A model generated the notes under the pieces. That model searched no databases and was not told the DNA's origin. It saw nothing but the letters and a program-made list of their open reading frames with translations. From Petroclostridium sp. X23 (lineage in GTDB: Bacteria; Bacillota; Clostridia; SK-Y3): a stretch of DNA of 64,000 bases. The stretch lies in assembly GCF_030013905.1 (NCBI RefSeq), contig NZ_CP124862.1:4839051-4903050 (forward strand), given 5' to 3'. Made by a program: the position numbers and the translations under genes. Shown in pieces: positions 24,988 to 33,873 of this stretch; positions within the stretch are counted from its first letter, which is position 1, and each line of letters begins with the position of its first letter.

Positions 24988-26274
24988 ATGGGTAAAACGT
25001 TAGCTGAAAAAATATTTGACGCACATAGAGTAAATATGCCGTTTCCTGATACGCATGTTTTAAAATTGGATAGGGTTTTTTGTCACGAAATTACCACACC
25101 GATTGCAATCACAGATCTGATGGCAAGAGGAATGGACAGAGTTTTTGATCCTACGAAAATAAAGGCGGTTATAGACCATGTAACCCCTGCAAAAGACTCA
25201 AAAACTGCTGAACAGGGAAAGATATTGCGTGATTGGGCCAAAAGACATGGTATCAAAGACTTTTTTGACATTGGAAGAAATGGCGTATGTCATGCGATAT
25301 TTCCGGAAAAAGGTTTCGTGAGGCCGGGTTACACCGTTATTATGGGTGATTCGCACACATGTACGCATGGCGCATTTGGAGCTTTCGCAGCAGGTGTGGG
25401 AACTACCGACCTTGAAGTTGGTATATTAAAGGGTGTATGTGCATTCCACTTTCCGAAAACAATAAAATTTGTTCTGAATGGTACCTTGAAACCGGGAGTT
25501 TATGCAAAAGACCTTATACTTTTTATCATTAAAGAACTGACTGTGAATGGTGCGACAAACATGGTCATCGAATTTACAGGGCCGGTCATCGATGCAATGT
25601 CAATGGAATCACGTATGACGTTATGCAATATGGCCATAGAAGCCGGAGGCACTTGTGGCGTATGCTATCCTGATATGACAACAGTCGAATATTTATGGGA
25701 ATTTATAAAAGACGAATTTAGTACAAAGGAAGAAGCTTTAAAAGAATATTCAAAATGGATTTCGGATGAGGATGCTTCCTATGAAAAAGTATATGAATAT
25801 GATGTTTCGAACTTGGAACCGATGGTTACATTTGGATTTAAGCCTGATCAGGTAAAAACAGTCAGTGAGATGTCCGGCACAAAAATTGACCAGGTTTATA
25901 TAGGAAGCTGTACCAATGGCCGTATTGAAGATCTGAGAATTGCTGCAAGTATCCTTAAAGGTAAAAAAATAAGTGATGATGTGCGTGCAATTGTAAGTCC
26001 TGCAACTCCGGATATTTATGCCATGGCCTTAAAAGAAGGAATTATTGAAATTTTCCAGAGTGCCGGTTTTTGCGTTACAAACCCAACATGCGGAGCTTGT
26101 CTTGGCATGAGTAATGGTGTACTTGCCAATGGTGAATCCTGCGCTTCTACTACAAACCGTAACTTCAACGGCAGAATGGGAAAAGGCGGTAAAGTTCATC
26201 TGATGAGTCCTGCGACTGCTGCAGCTTCAGCGATTGAAGGGAAAATAACAAATTCTGAGATTTATAAAGCTTAG
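24988..26274 (+). CDS. leuC: 3-isopropylmalate dehydratase/homoaconitase-type large subunit
   Basis: 428 residues, the length of two-subunit LeuC/HacA proteins. Substrate-loop and cluster signatures are present: GDSHTCTHGAFGAFAAGVGTT (about 121), YIGSCTNGR and NPTCGACLGMSNG. The Cys residues in CTNGR and CGAC ligate the [4Fe-4S] cluster. The enzyme isomerises or hydrates a malate-type acid. The small subunit follows at 26290. Because no leuA, leuB or other pathway gene is adjacent, a homologue acting on homocitrate or 2,3-dimethylmalate is possible; the gene symbol is therefore provisional. Confidence 0.85.
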   Translation: MGKTLAEKIFDAHRVNMPFPDTHVLKLDRVFCHEITTPIAITDLMARGMDRVFDPTKIKAVIDHVTPAKDSKTAEQGKILRDWAKRHGIKDFFDIGRNGVCHAIFPEKGFVRPGYTVIMGDSHTCTHGAFGAFAAGVGTTDLEVGILKGVCAFHFPKTIKFVLNGTLKPGVYAKDLILFIIKELTVNGATNMVIEFTGPVIDAMSMESRMTLCNMAIEAGGTCGVCYPDMTTVEYLWEFIKDEFSTKEEALKEYSKWISDEDASYEKVYEYDVSNLEPMVTFGFKPDQVKTVSEMSGTKIDQVYIGSCTNGRIEDLRIAASILKGKKISDDVRAIVSPATPDIYAMALKEGIIEIFQSAGFCVTNPTCGACLGMSNGVLANGESCASTTNRNFNGRMGKGGKVHLMSPATAAASAIEGKITNSEIYKA

Positions 26275-26289
26275 ATAGTGGAGGTAATG

Positions 26290-26814
26290 ATGAAGAATTT
26301 TAGCGGAAAAGTTTTATTTTTAGATAGAAATGATATCAATACCGATGAAATCATTCCGGCAAAATATCTGACTGAGATTACGAAAGAGGCATTAAAGCCA
26401 TATTTATTAGAAGACTTGTCTCTTCCCGGTTTCAACAATAGAGAAGATATTAAAGACAAAGCTGTGGTTGTAACAAGAGCCAATTTTGGCTGCGGTTCTT
26501 CCAGAGAGCATGCGCCATGGGCTTTGGAAGTAAACGGAATCAATGTAGTTCTTGCAGAAAACTTTGCAAGAATATTCAGGCAGAATATGTATAATTGTGG
26601 TATGTTCGCAATAGAACTGCCAAAAGATAAGATTGAATATCTTCTTGAGAACTATTCAGGCAAAGATACTTCAATAGAAATTGATATTGATAAAGATCAA
26701 ATTATTGTAACTTCAGCAGGTAAATCAGAAGCAATCGACTTCAAAGTCGGCGAGTTTGACAAGACTCTTGTTAAAGAAGGCGGCTGGGTTGGATATGCTG
26801 ATAAAAACTATTGA
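26290..26814 (+). CDS. leuD: 3-isopropylmalate dehydratase/homoaconitase-type small subunit
   Basis: 174 residues. The swivelling aconitase-like domain carries NTDEIIPAKYL (16-26) and the YLRT-like substrate loop region, then FGCGSSREHAPWAL, typical of LeuD. ATG 26290 is 5 bases after GGAGG; the adjacent ATG 26287 is too close. It is 15 bp after the large-subunit gene and ends in a strong terminator, so the two genes form a closed bicistronic operon. Confidence 0.87.
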   Translation: MKNFSGKVLFLDRNDINTDEIIPAKYLTEITKEALKPYLLEDLSLPGFNNREDIKDKAVVVTRANFGCGSSREHAPWALEVNGINVVLAENFARIFRQNMYNCGMFAIELPKDKIEYLLENYSGKDTSIEIDIDKDQIIVTSAGKSEAIDFKVGEFDKTLVKEGGWVGYADKNY

Positions 26815-26850
26815 TCCATAAGCATATTATTTATCATACTGTGTTATGCT

Positions 26851-26893
26851 AAAAACACCTGTAAAACTGTTGGTTTTACAGGTGTTTTTGTTG
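26851..26893 (+). terminator. Strong terminator after leuD-type gene
   Basis: 17-bp perfect stem (AAAAACACCTGTAAAAC and its complement) with loop TGTTG; the T-rich arm serves as the T-run and the A-rich arm would make it work in both directions. Confidence 0.9.
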
Positions 26894-26917
26894 AAAAATA
26901 AAAAAGGAGGATGATAT

Positions 26918-27469
26918 ATGAAAAGTGAAAAGGAAAAAATGCTGGCAGGTGAATATTATAATGCTAGTGATGAACAATTGACTAATGAAAGGATTTATGC
27001 ACGGAATTTAACTTTTGAGTTTAATAATACAAGACCAATTGAAAATCAAAAAAGACTGGAGATTATTAAAAAATTGATTGCTGCTAAAGGAGCATTTCAT
27101 ATTGAAGCACCGTTTAACTGTGACTACGGTTATAATATCGAAGTCGGCGAAAATTTCTATGCGAATTATGGCTGTATTATACTTGATGTAAATAAGGTTA
27201 AAATCGGAGATAACGTACTTTTAGCACCAAATGTTCAGATATATACTGCTGCGCACCCGATTGATCCGCTAGAAAGGCTTACCGGTAAAGAATATGCTAA
27301 GCCTGTTATTATAGGAAATAATGTTTGGATTGGTGGCGGAGCAATTATATGCCCCGGAGTAAAAATTGGAGATAATGTCACTATAGGAGCAGGGAGCGTT
27401 GTGACCAAAAATATACCTGATAATGCAGTTGCTGCAGGAAATCCTTGCAAAGTGATTAGAAATATTTAA
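26918..27469 (+). CDS. Maltose/galactoside O-acetyltransferase family protein
   Basis: 183 residues. An N-terminal helical Mac domain (MLAGEYYNASDEQLTNERI) is followed by left-handed beta-helix hexapeptide repeats (VGENFYANYGC..., IGNNVWIGGGAIICPGV, IGDNVTIGAGSVVTK) with the catalytic His in TAAHP. These trimeric enzymes transfer acetyl from acetyl-CoA to sugar hydroxyls. RBS AAGGAGG precedes the ATG. It is a single-gene unit behind a terminator. A link to the polysaccharide locus 8 kb away is possible but unsupported. Confidence 0.88.
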   Translation: MKSEKEKMLAGEYYNASDEQLTNERIYARNLTFEFNNTRPIENQKRLEIIKKLIAAKGAFHIEAPFNCDYGYNIEVGENFYANYGCIILDVNKVKIGDNVLLAPNVQIYTAAHPIDPLERLTGKEYAKPVIIGNNVWIGGGAIICPGVKIGDNVTIGAGSVVTKNIPDNAVAAGNPCKVIRNI

Positions 27470-27643
27470 TGTTACGTGCCTATTAAAAGGATTAATACCG
27501 AATCCCAGATTACTGTCATTAATTAATAAAAATCTGTTGAATAACGACTTGTATCAGCTTATAATATAGTAAGTGTAGAACGGTTTTTTATTATTAAATA
27601 CACGATATTTTTTGTAATGATGGTAGAATGGGAGGAAAGAAAA

Positions 27644-29278
27644 ATGTCTATCACTGAAATATTATCGCGCAATGCCCATGAATATGGCCAGGAAATATGC
27701 CTGACGGAGATTAACTTGGATCTTCAGGAAAGCCACAATGTCATCTGGCGTGAATATGAACTGATTGAAAACAATCCGGCAGGGGAGTACCGGAGGGAAA
27801 TGACCTGGCGAGTTTTTGATGAGAAAGCCAATCGAATGGCTAATTTATTGCTGAGAAGAGGAATAAAAAAAGGAGATAAGGTGGCTATTCTTTTGATGAA
27901 TTGCCTGGAGTGGCTGCCTATTTATTTTGGAATATTAAAAGCCGGCGCGATCGCGGTGCCATTGAACTTTCGATATACGGCTGAAGAAATAAAATATTGT
28001 TTGAATCTATCCGATACCATTGCCTTGATTTTCGGACCTGAGTTTATCGGTCGCATGGAAACCATATATGATCAAATGCCTAAGGTGAAAACTCTATTTT
28101 TTGCAGGAGAGGACCGTCCTTCCTTTGCGGAAAGCTATGATCGCCTCACTGCGAACTGTTCTTCAGAAACCCCACAGATTGAACTTTCGGATGAAGATGA
28201 TGCAGCAATATATTTCTCCTCGGGGACTACGGGATTTCCAAAAGCCATCTTACATACACATCAGAGTTTGATGTCAGCATGTTACACGGAGTATAAGCAT
28301 CATGGTCAAACACGTGAAGATAATTTTTTATGCATTCCTCCGCTTTATCATACCGGGGCAAAGATGCATTGGTTTGGTAGTTTGCTAGCGGGAAGTAAAG
28401 CAGTATTACTTAGAGGAATTAAGCCGGATTGGATACTTAAGACAGTCTCTGAAGAAAAAATTACGATTGTCTGGCTTTTGGTTCCTTGGGCACAAGACAT
28501 TCTGGATGCCATTGAAAGAGGAGATGTCAAACTGGAGGACTATGACCTTTCTCAATGGAGACTGATGCATATCGGGGCTCAACCTGTTCCACCCAGCTTG
28601 ATTTATCGATGGAAGGAGTATTTTCCTCATCATCTTTATGATACGAATTATGGTCTGAGTGAATCTATCGGTCCGGGATGTGTCCATTTAGGTACCGAGA
28701 ATATTCACAAGGTTGGTGCTATCGGAATACCCGGTTATAATTGGGAAGTGAAGATTGCAGATGAGAATGGATATCCTGTAGAACAGGGACAGGTTGGAGA
28801 ATTGGCGGTCAAGGGACCGGGTGTAATGAAATGCTACTATAACGACCCGGCAGCGACTGCAGCAGTAATCAAGGATGGCTGGCTGTTTACAGGAGATATG
28901 GCCCGGATGGATGAAGATGGCTTTATTTATTTGGTTGACCGGAAAAAAGATGTGATCATCAGCGGTGGGGAGAACTTATATCCGGTACAAATTGAAGATT
29001 TTCTACGTGCGCATGATGCAATTAAGGATGTAGCAGTGATTGGATTGCCTGACGCGCGTTTAGGTGAAATAGCGGCTGCTATCATAGAATTAAAGCCAGA
29101 TTGCGATTGCACATTGGAAGAAATAAAGGCATTCTGCACACCAATGCCGCGTTACAAACGTCCGCGAAAAATTATTTTTGATACAGTTCCCCGTAATCCT
29201 ACCGGGAAGATCGAAAAACCGAGATTAAGGGGAAAATACGGTGCAATAAGTTTGGTAGCCGCTCAAACGGAAAGGTGA
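27644..29278 (+). CDS. Class I adenylate-forming enzyme, acyl-CoA synthetase
   Basis: 544 residues. Motifs in order: YFSSGTTGFPKAILHTH (AMP/phosphate loop, about 196), YGLSESIGPG (adenine/acyl pocket), GWLFTGDMARMDEDGF, DRKKDVIISGGENLYP (hinge) and PRNPTGKIEKP with the catalytic Lys. This is the FadD/medium-chain acyl-CoA ligase pattern: carboxylate + ATP + CoA to acyl-CoA. ATG 27644 follows GGGAGG by 8 bases; ATG 27617 lacks an RBS. It has its own wobble-paired terminator at 29324. The acyl substrate cannot be told from sequence. Confidence 0.88.
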   Translation: MSITEILSRNAHEYGQEICLTEINLDLQESHNVIWREYELIENNPAGEYRREMTWRVFDEKANRMANLLLRRGIKKGDKVAILLMNCLEWLPIYFGILKAGAIAVPLNFRYTAEEIKYCLNLSDTIALIFGPEFIGRMETIYDQMPKVKTLFFAGEDRPSFAESYDRLTANCSSETPQIELSDEDDAAIYFSSGTTGFPKAILHTHQSLMSACYTEYKHHGQTREDNFLCIPPLYHTGAKMHWFGSLLAGSKAVLLRGIKPDWILKTVSEEKITIVWLLVPWAQDILDAIERGDVKLEDYDLSQWRLMHIGAQPVPPSLIYRWKEYFPHHLYDTNYGLSESIGPGCVHLGTENIHKVGAIGIPGYNWEVKIADENGYPVEQGQVGELAVKGPGVMKCYYNDPAATAAVIKDGWLFTGDMARMDEDGFIYLVDRKKDVIISGGENLYPVQIEDFLRAHDAIKDVAVIGLPDARLGEIAAAIIELKPDCDCTLEEIKAFCTPMPRYKRPRKIIFDTVPRNPTGKIEKPRLRGKYGAISLVAAQTER

Positions 29279-29323
29279 AGTGTAACTTACTTTAAGCCTA
29301 TTGAGAATACTGAAAAATTTTAT

Positions 29324-29362
29324 GGTTCTTGTAAGTTGATCACTTTCGAGAGCCGTTTTTTT
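29324..29362 (+). terminator. Rho-independent terminator after acyl-CoA ligase gene
   Basis: 8-bp stem GGTTCTTG/CGAGAGCC with two G-U pairs, then a run of seven Ts. Confidence 0.65.
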
Positions 29363-29401
29363 AGAGATATATCAACACATAAAAAGAAAGAAGGGTTTTA
29401 A

Positions 29402-29983
29402 ATGAGCACAGTAGAACCTAATAGAAGACAAGCGTATGAGCTGCTCGAAAAGTATAATAAAAGTGATAGTTTAATCAAGCATGCGTTGGCAGTTGAAGGG
29501 GTCATGCTCCATTTTGCTGAGATTTTAGAAGAAGCAGATAAGGAAAAGTGGGGAATTGTCGGTTTGGTACACGACATTGATTATGAAATGTATCCTGAGC
29601 AGCACTGTCTAAAGGCGCGAGAAATTCTTGCTGAGCATCACTGGCCTGAGGACTATATTCATGCCGTTGAGAGTCACGGTTGGGGAATATGTTGTAATGT
29701 AAAGCCTGATGAACGAATGGAAAAAGTGCTTTTTACCATTGATGAGCTTACCGGCTTAATTGCAGCAACGGCTTTAATGCGACCAAGTAAAAGTATTTTG
29801 GATACAGAGCTAAAATCGGTTAAGAAAAAGTGGAAACAAAAAGGATTCGCAGCCGGTGTGAACCGGGAGATTATTGAGCAAGGAGCAAAAATGCTGGGGT
29901 TGGAGCTTGATTATATCATGGAAGAGACTCTAAAGGGAATGCAAAAAGTTGCAGAAAGCATTGGGCTGAAAGGGGATCTGTAA
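29402..29983 (+). CDS. HD-domain hydrolase family protein
   Basis: 193 residues with HD signatures: SLIKHALAVEGVM (first His), GLVHDIDYEMYPEQH (the HD pair, about 57-58) and a later His/Asp set (ESHGWG, FTIDELTG). Such proteins are metal-dependent phosphohydrolases acting on nucleotides or phosphoesters. The variant with HDIDYE is common as a single-domain protein in Clostridia. RBS AAAGAAAGAAGGG lies before the ATG. It is flanked by terminator-bounded neighbours, so context gives little. Confidence 0.82.
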   Translation: MSTVEPNRRQAYELLEKYNKSDSLIKHALAVEGVMLHFAEILEEADKEKWGIVGLVHDIDYEMYPEQHCLKAREILAEHHWPEDYIHAVESHGWGICCNVKPDERMEKVLFTIDELTGLIAATALMRPSKSILDTELKSVKKKWKQKGFAAGVNREIIEQGAKMLGLELDYIMEETLKGMQKVAESIGLKGDL

Positions 29984-30094
29984 CTGGACTTTTAGAGAGC
30001 TAGTTGCCGCAATTTTGCCACATTCAAGTATACGGTTTTGGTCGATATATTAATTGAGACAATTAATATATCAAAGGAATAGGAGTGATTTGAA

Positions 30095-30661
30095 ATGAGT
30101 ATATCAGCTATTTCCGGATCAACTAGTATGGGATATAACAGCTCCGAAGTTCAGACTCAAAAACTGAACTCAGAAGAAAACGACCAAAGCCAAAACACTA
30201 AAAACGGTATTGAAAAAACAGCAGAGGAGTCAACAAATATCCGATCAAAAACAATATCATCCGTTGAAGGCAAAGCAATAGTCGAAATGTCTTCACATGG
30301 AGATACTGTTGAAATAAGCGAGCAGGGTATGAGTAAAAGACAGAGCATGTCCAAGCCCCAAAAAGCTGTGCCAATTGAACAAACAGAAACAAGTGAAGTC
30401 TCATCAGCTGCTGCAGTTGCTGTAGAAGCATTAACATCGGATGAATCAAGTGACTCAACCGATTCAAGCGATTTGTCACAGTATTCTGAATATGAATTAA
30501 AAAATATGTTGGCAGAAGGAACTATATCAAGAAGCGAATATATTGCAGAAATTGAAAGCAGGAAAGGAAGCACCGATTCTTCCGAGAATGATGAGAGCTT
30601 AAAGGATGAAGAAGATTTGTTGAATAGTATTAATTCAAATAGTTCGAATTTTATTGAGTAG
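30095..30661 (+). CDS. Ser/Glu-rich low-complexity protein, unknown function
   Basis: 188 residues, mostly disordered and acidic, with no signal peptide or TM helix. Two recognisable islands are present: GDTVEISEQG (about 69-78), a short motif seen in several clostridial hypothetical and flagellum-associated proteins, and a helical segment YSEYELKNMLAEGTISRSEYIAEI near 129-152. RBS AATAGGAGTGA precedes the ATG. A hairpin at 30702 follows. I do not assign a function. Confidence 0.6.
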   Translation: MSISAISGSTSMGYNSSEVQTQKLNSEENDQSQNTKNGIEKTAEESTNIRSKTISSVEGKAIVEMSSHGDTVEISEQGMSKRQSMSKPQKAVPIEQTETSEVSSAAAVAVEALTSDESSDSTDSSDLSQYSEYELKNMLAEGTISRSEYIAEIESRKGSTDSSENDESLKDEEDLLNSINSNSSNFIE

Positions 30662-30701
30662 CAACGTATAGTTGGTATTCACAAAAGAGATCGTTTTTTC
30701 T

Positions 30702-30735
30702 AAAGGGGGCGGAGCTGCTGATGACTCCGCCCTTT
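30702..30735 (+). terminator. GC-rich terminator-like hairpin
   Basis: Stem AAAGGG(G)GCGGAG/CTCCGCCCTTT with a 10-base loop, 40 bases after the Ser-rich gene. The T-run is short and interrupted. Confidence 0.65.
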
Positions 30736-30892
30736 GTTAATTTCGGGTGTGAATTTTTTAAAAAATTATATTCTAACTTATCTGCCTTGTTTTTCAGCCT
30801 TGTTTTTTGGTATTATGTCTATAGATATTAGGCTCTATTCTTAGTGAGTGACTAAACAACTACTAGGTGGTCAATATACGTGAACGACTATG

Positions 30893-30904
30893 TACAACGT
30901 TGTA
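30893..30904. promoter_or_regulatory. 12-bp perfect palindrome upstream of MerR-type gene
   Basis: TACAACGTTGTA, about 34 bases before the inferred MerR start; a possible operator. Confidence 0.35.
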
Positions 30905-30937
30905 AAACAAAGATGCTAATGCAAAGGAAGTGATCTT

Positions 30938-31483
30938 ATATTTACTATTGGACAGGTTTGTAAAAAATTTGGAATTTCAAGGAGTACGCTCTTATACTAT
31001 GATTCTATTGGGCTATTGACGCCTAGGATGCGAACAAGAGGAAATTATCGTGTGTATTCAAAAGAGGATATAGCCAGATTGGAACATATTTTTCTTTATA
31101 GAGAAACAGGAGTATCTTTAGAGGATATCAAAACCATTCTTGACTCTCCAAAGAGTAGTTTATCTGATATCTTCGAAAAAAGGTTAGAAAGCTTAAATGA
31201 TGAGATCAATAAGATCAAATTTCAACAGCGGTTTATCATAAATATATTAAAAAACAAAGAATTGCCACTGCAAACATCACTTATTGAAAAAGAAAATTTT
31301 GTAGATATCCTAAAAACCATCGGACTGAAAGAGGAGGAAATGGATAAACTTCATGCGGAGTTTGAAAGGCGTTATCCAAAGGAGCATCAAACATTTCTGG
31401 AGTTTCTGGGTATTTCCGTTGATGAAATTCGTCTAATCAGGGAATATTCCCAAAAATTATCACAACAGCAAATTAGCGGTTAA
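30938..31483 (+). CDS. MerR-family regulator with apparent non-canonical (ATA) start
   Basis: The reading frame continues upstream of any ATG/GTG/TTG that would keep the HTH. It reads FTIGQVCKKFGISRSTLLYYDSIGLLTPR, the complete MerR N-terminus, preceded by ATA where homologues have ATG. AAAGGA lies 9 bases before that ATA. The rest is typical: winged HTH (NYRVYSKEDIARL), then a coiled-coil dimer helix and a roughly 60-residue C-terminal domain. Starting at TTG 31016 would delete the recognition helix. About 181 residues. It likely controls the MFS gene through the promoter at 31586. Either AUA initiation or a start-codon mutation is implied. Confidence 0.75.
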   Translation: MFTIGQVCKKFGISRSTLLYYDSIGLLTPRMRTRGNYRVYSKEDIARLEHIFLYRETGVSLEDIKTILDSPKSSLSDIFEKRLESLNDEINKIKFQQRFIINILKNKELPLQTSLIEKENFVDILKTIGLKEEEMDKLHAEFERRYPKEHQTFLEFLGISVDEIRLIREYSQKLSQQQISG

Positions 31484-31585
31484 AAATAAAAGCCTTTTTG
31501 AATCGCGTGATATCCGTGCTTTGAAGGGCCTTAATTATTTTGCCGGAGTTTACACCTTTATACCTAAGTGCATTAATAAAAGTAC

Positions 31586-31616
31586 TTGACCTGACTATAA
31601 CTTTATAGTTTATTCT
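31586..31616 (+). promoter_or_regulatory. MerR-type promoter/operator for MFS exporter
   Basis: TTGACC (-35, 31586-31591) and TATTCT (-10, 31611-31616) are separated by 19 bp rather than 17. The palindrome ACTATAA-CT-TTATAGT (31594-31609) is centred in that spacer. This is the hallmark of promoters untwisted by MerR-family activators. It lies between the MerR-type gene and the exporter. Confidence 0.85.
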
Positions 31617-31653
31617 ACCAATGTACTCAAAAAATAGGGAGGGTGTAAATAAA

Positions 31654-32871
31654 ATGTTTCGCAAACTATTCTTGAACAAAGACTTCTTTTTACTGTGGAC
31701 AGGACAGATTGTATCTCAAATTGGTGATAAGTTTTATGGGATTGCCCTTGCATGGTGGGTTTTACAGAGAACCAATTCTTCTGTAATGATGGGCCTTTTT
31801 ATGGCAGCATCTGTATTGCCGGGATTAATCTTCAGCATTTTTGCAGGTGTATTCATAGATAAATGGAATCGTAAAATGATTATCATTATGAGCGATATGA
31901 TGAGAGGGATTTGCGTCATCATGATTGCAATCCTTTCGGCTATGAATATCCTTGTATTATGGCATATCTTTGTCGCAGCTATTCTTATATCTCTATGTTC
32001 TGCCTTTTTTGATCCCACCGTAAAGGCAATCATCCCTCAAATCGTTAAAGCAGAACAATTACCTCGGGCAAATTCTCTCAGTGAAATGGTGGATGCCGCC
32101 AGTATCATCATCGGTCCTGTGCTAGGAGCTGCCTTTGTAAGCTTCTTTGGTTTTACCATCGTATTTCTCATTAATGGTCTTTCTTATCTTAATTCAGCCT
32201 TCTTTGAATCTTTTATGACTATTCCTTCACATATGGATTCGCACTCCGATGCCTATACCCTGCGGTATGAGATCGGAAGGGGAATCAAGTATTTACTAAG
32301 TAGAAGGAAGATCGTAATTACAATAGGGGTTATAGGAATAGCGCACTTTTTTGTAGGGGCGCTTATAGTATCTCTGCCGTTTTTGGCAAAAGCGCTGTCG
32401 GGAGACAATATACAAACGTTAGGAAATTTGGAAATGATGCTGGGCGTTGGGATGTTGTTGGGTGCTCTTTCAATTCAAGTACGAGCTAAAAGTCATATTA
32501 AAGACAACAATTTGTTTGTTTTTATTGCCGCTATGGGTATCTTATATGTATCCATAGCAATAACCAAGGCTATAACAAACTCCGTTGCTTTACCATATAT
32601 GATTTTGCTATGCCTTGTAGGAATAGTGATTGCAAATGCTTCTGTGTATTGGCAGTCAATGCTTCAGCTTAATACTTCTAATGATATGGCAGGACGTGTT
32701 TTTAGTATTTCATCCATGGTTGGTGAGATATCACTGCCTATATCCTATGGGTTATTTGGTATACTTCTTAAATATACATCAATTTCAATATTAATGCTCT
32801 TTTCCGGATTAGCGTTAGTTTTGATAAGCTTGATACTTATGCATCTTTATACTTCTAAAAAAATATATTGA
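31654..32871 (+). CDS. MFS efflux transporter (MefA-like)
   Basis: 405 residues, 12 predicted TM helices, opening with FLLWTGQIVSQIGDKFYGIALAWWVLQ as in macrolide/enterobactin-exporter-type MFS proteins. The loop 2-3 motif appears as GVFIDKWNRKMII. Start: ATG 31654 after GGAGGG; the ATG at 31621 falls at the expected transcription start and cannot be used. It is driven by the MerR-type promoter and is probably induced by its own substrate. The substrate (drug or metabolite) is unknown. Confidence 0.88.
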   Translation: MFRKLFLNKDFFLLWTGQIVSQIGDKFYGIALAWWVLQRTNSSVMMGLFMAASVLPGLIFSIFAGVFIDKWNRKMIIIMSDMMRGICVIMIAILSAMNILVLWHIFVAAILISLCSAFFDPTVKAIIPQIVKAEQLPRANSLSEMVDAASIIIGPVLGAAFVSFFGFTIVFLINGLSYLNSAFFESFMTIPSHMDSHSDAYTLRYEIGRGIKYLLSRRKIVITIGVIGIAHFFVGALIVSLPFLAKALSGDNIQTLGNLEMMLGVGMLLGALSIQVRAKSHIKDNNLFVFIAAMGILYVSIAITKAITNSVALPYMILLCLVGIVIANASVYWQSMLQLNTSNDMAGRVFSISSMVGEISLPISYGLFGILLKYTSISILMLFSGLALVLISLILMHLYTSKKIY

Positions 32872-32947
32872 TTATTATACTAAAAAAGGAATTTAGAAAC
32901 ATTTGTAGAAATAGATATATTATATGATACAAGAGGGGCATTCATTA

Positions 32948-33838
32948 ATGTTGAAATTACGATTAAAGCAATGGACGATGATGATTATATTGGGGGTTGT
33001 TTTTATGGCCTTATGTAAAATGGGAACCTATTATTTTATTATACCTGCGCTTGCTTGTTTCGCTTATGGATTGATAGAGCCTTATCGAATAGAAAATAAA
33101 GAAACGTACTATGCTCATAACAAAATACCTGAAGCGTTTGAAAACTTTAAGATTGTATTCGTTTCAGACATTCATCATGGCATAGTATATTCAAGCAAGA
33201 GGGTAAGAGCACTGGTGAACCGAATTAACCTGCTTAAGCCTGATTTGATTTTACTAGGTGGTGACTACGTTGATCAAAAAAAATATATACAGACACTTTT
33301 TAAAGAGATGAAAAATCTTGAAGCAACACATGGTGTCTATGGGATATTAGGAAACCATGACCATCGGGCAGGTGCAAAAATACTTATAGATGCTATGGAG
33401 AAAGCCGGCATTTCATGTCTTGATAATAAGGCAGTCTGGTTACATAGAGGGAGAGATAGAATCAGGATTGGAGGAGTAGGCGATTTTTGGAATGATATTC
33501 AAGATGTAAATCCAACGATTGAAGGAGTGGATAATGAATTTGTAATCTTATTATCTCATAATCCTGATTATGCTGAAAATATTAAAACGGATAAGATAGA
33601 TCTAGTACTAAGTGGACATACCCACGGGGGGCAAGGAACCATATTTGGGTTATGGGCGCCCTTTATGACTTCAAGACATGGACAGAAATACAGGAGCGGG
33701 CTTGTTAAATTGCCATATACCGAAGTGCTGGTATCAAATGGGATCGGAAATGTAGGATGCATACCGATCAGGTTTTTTGCAAGACCTCAGATTAATATAA
33801 TATATTTAAAAAGAAAGCATGATATAGGTAACAGGTGA
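32948..33838 (+). CDS. Membrane-anchored calcineurin-like metallophosphoesterase
   Basis: About 296 residues. Two N-terminal hydrophobic segments (about 10-27 and 28-44) are followed by a complete metallophosphoesterase core: VSDIHHG, LLGGDYVD, ILGNHDHR, LLSHNPDY and LSGHTHGGQ, supplying all metal ligands. This is the YkuE/YaeI type. ATG 32948 is preceded by AGAGGGG at a good distance; ATG 32924 has no RBS. Family members act on phospholipid pyrophosphates (such as UDP-diacylglucosamine-like lipids) or other phosphoesters; the substrate here is open. Confidence 0.87.
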   Translation: MLKLRLKQWTMMIILGVVFMALCKMGTYYFIIPALACFAYGLIEPYRIENKETYYAHNKIPEAFENFKIVFVSDIHHGIVYSSKRVRALVNRINLLKPDLILLGGDYVDQKKYIQTLFKEMKNLEATHGVYGILGNHDHRAGAKILIDAMEKAGISCLDNKAVWLHRGRDRIRIGGVGDFWNDIQDVNPTIEGVDNEFVILLSHNPDYAENIKTDKIDLVLSGHTHGGQGTIFGLWAPFMTSRHGQKYRSGLVKLPYTEVLVSNGIGNVGCIPIRFFARPQINIIYLKRKHDIGNR

Positions 33839-33862
33839 TGAGTGGAAGCCCATCACCTGTTA
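33829..33862. terminator. Bidirectional hairpin between convergent genes
   Basis: 12-bp perfect stem TAACAGGTGATG/CATCACCTGTTA with a 10-base loop. It overlaps the phosphoesterase stop codon and lies 12 bp from the convergent msrB stop. No long T-run. Confidence 0.7.
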
Positions 33863-33873
33863 CTGTGTCTAGG

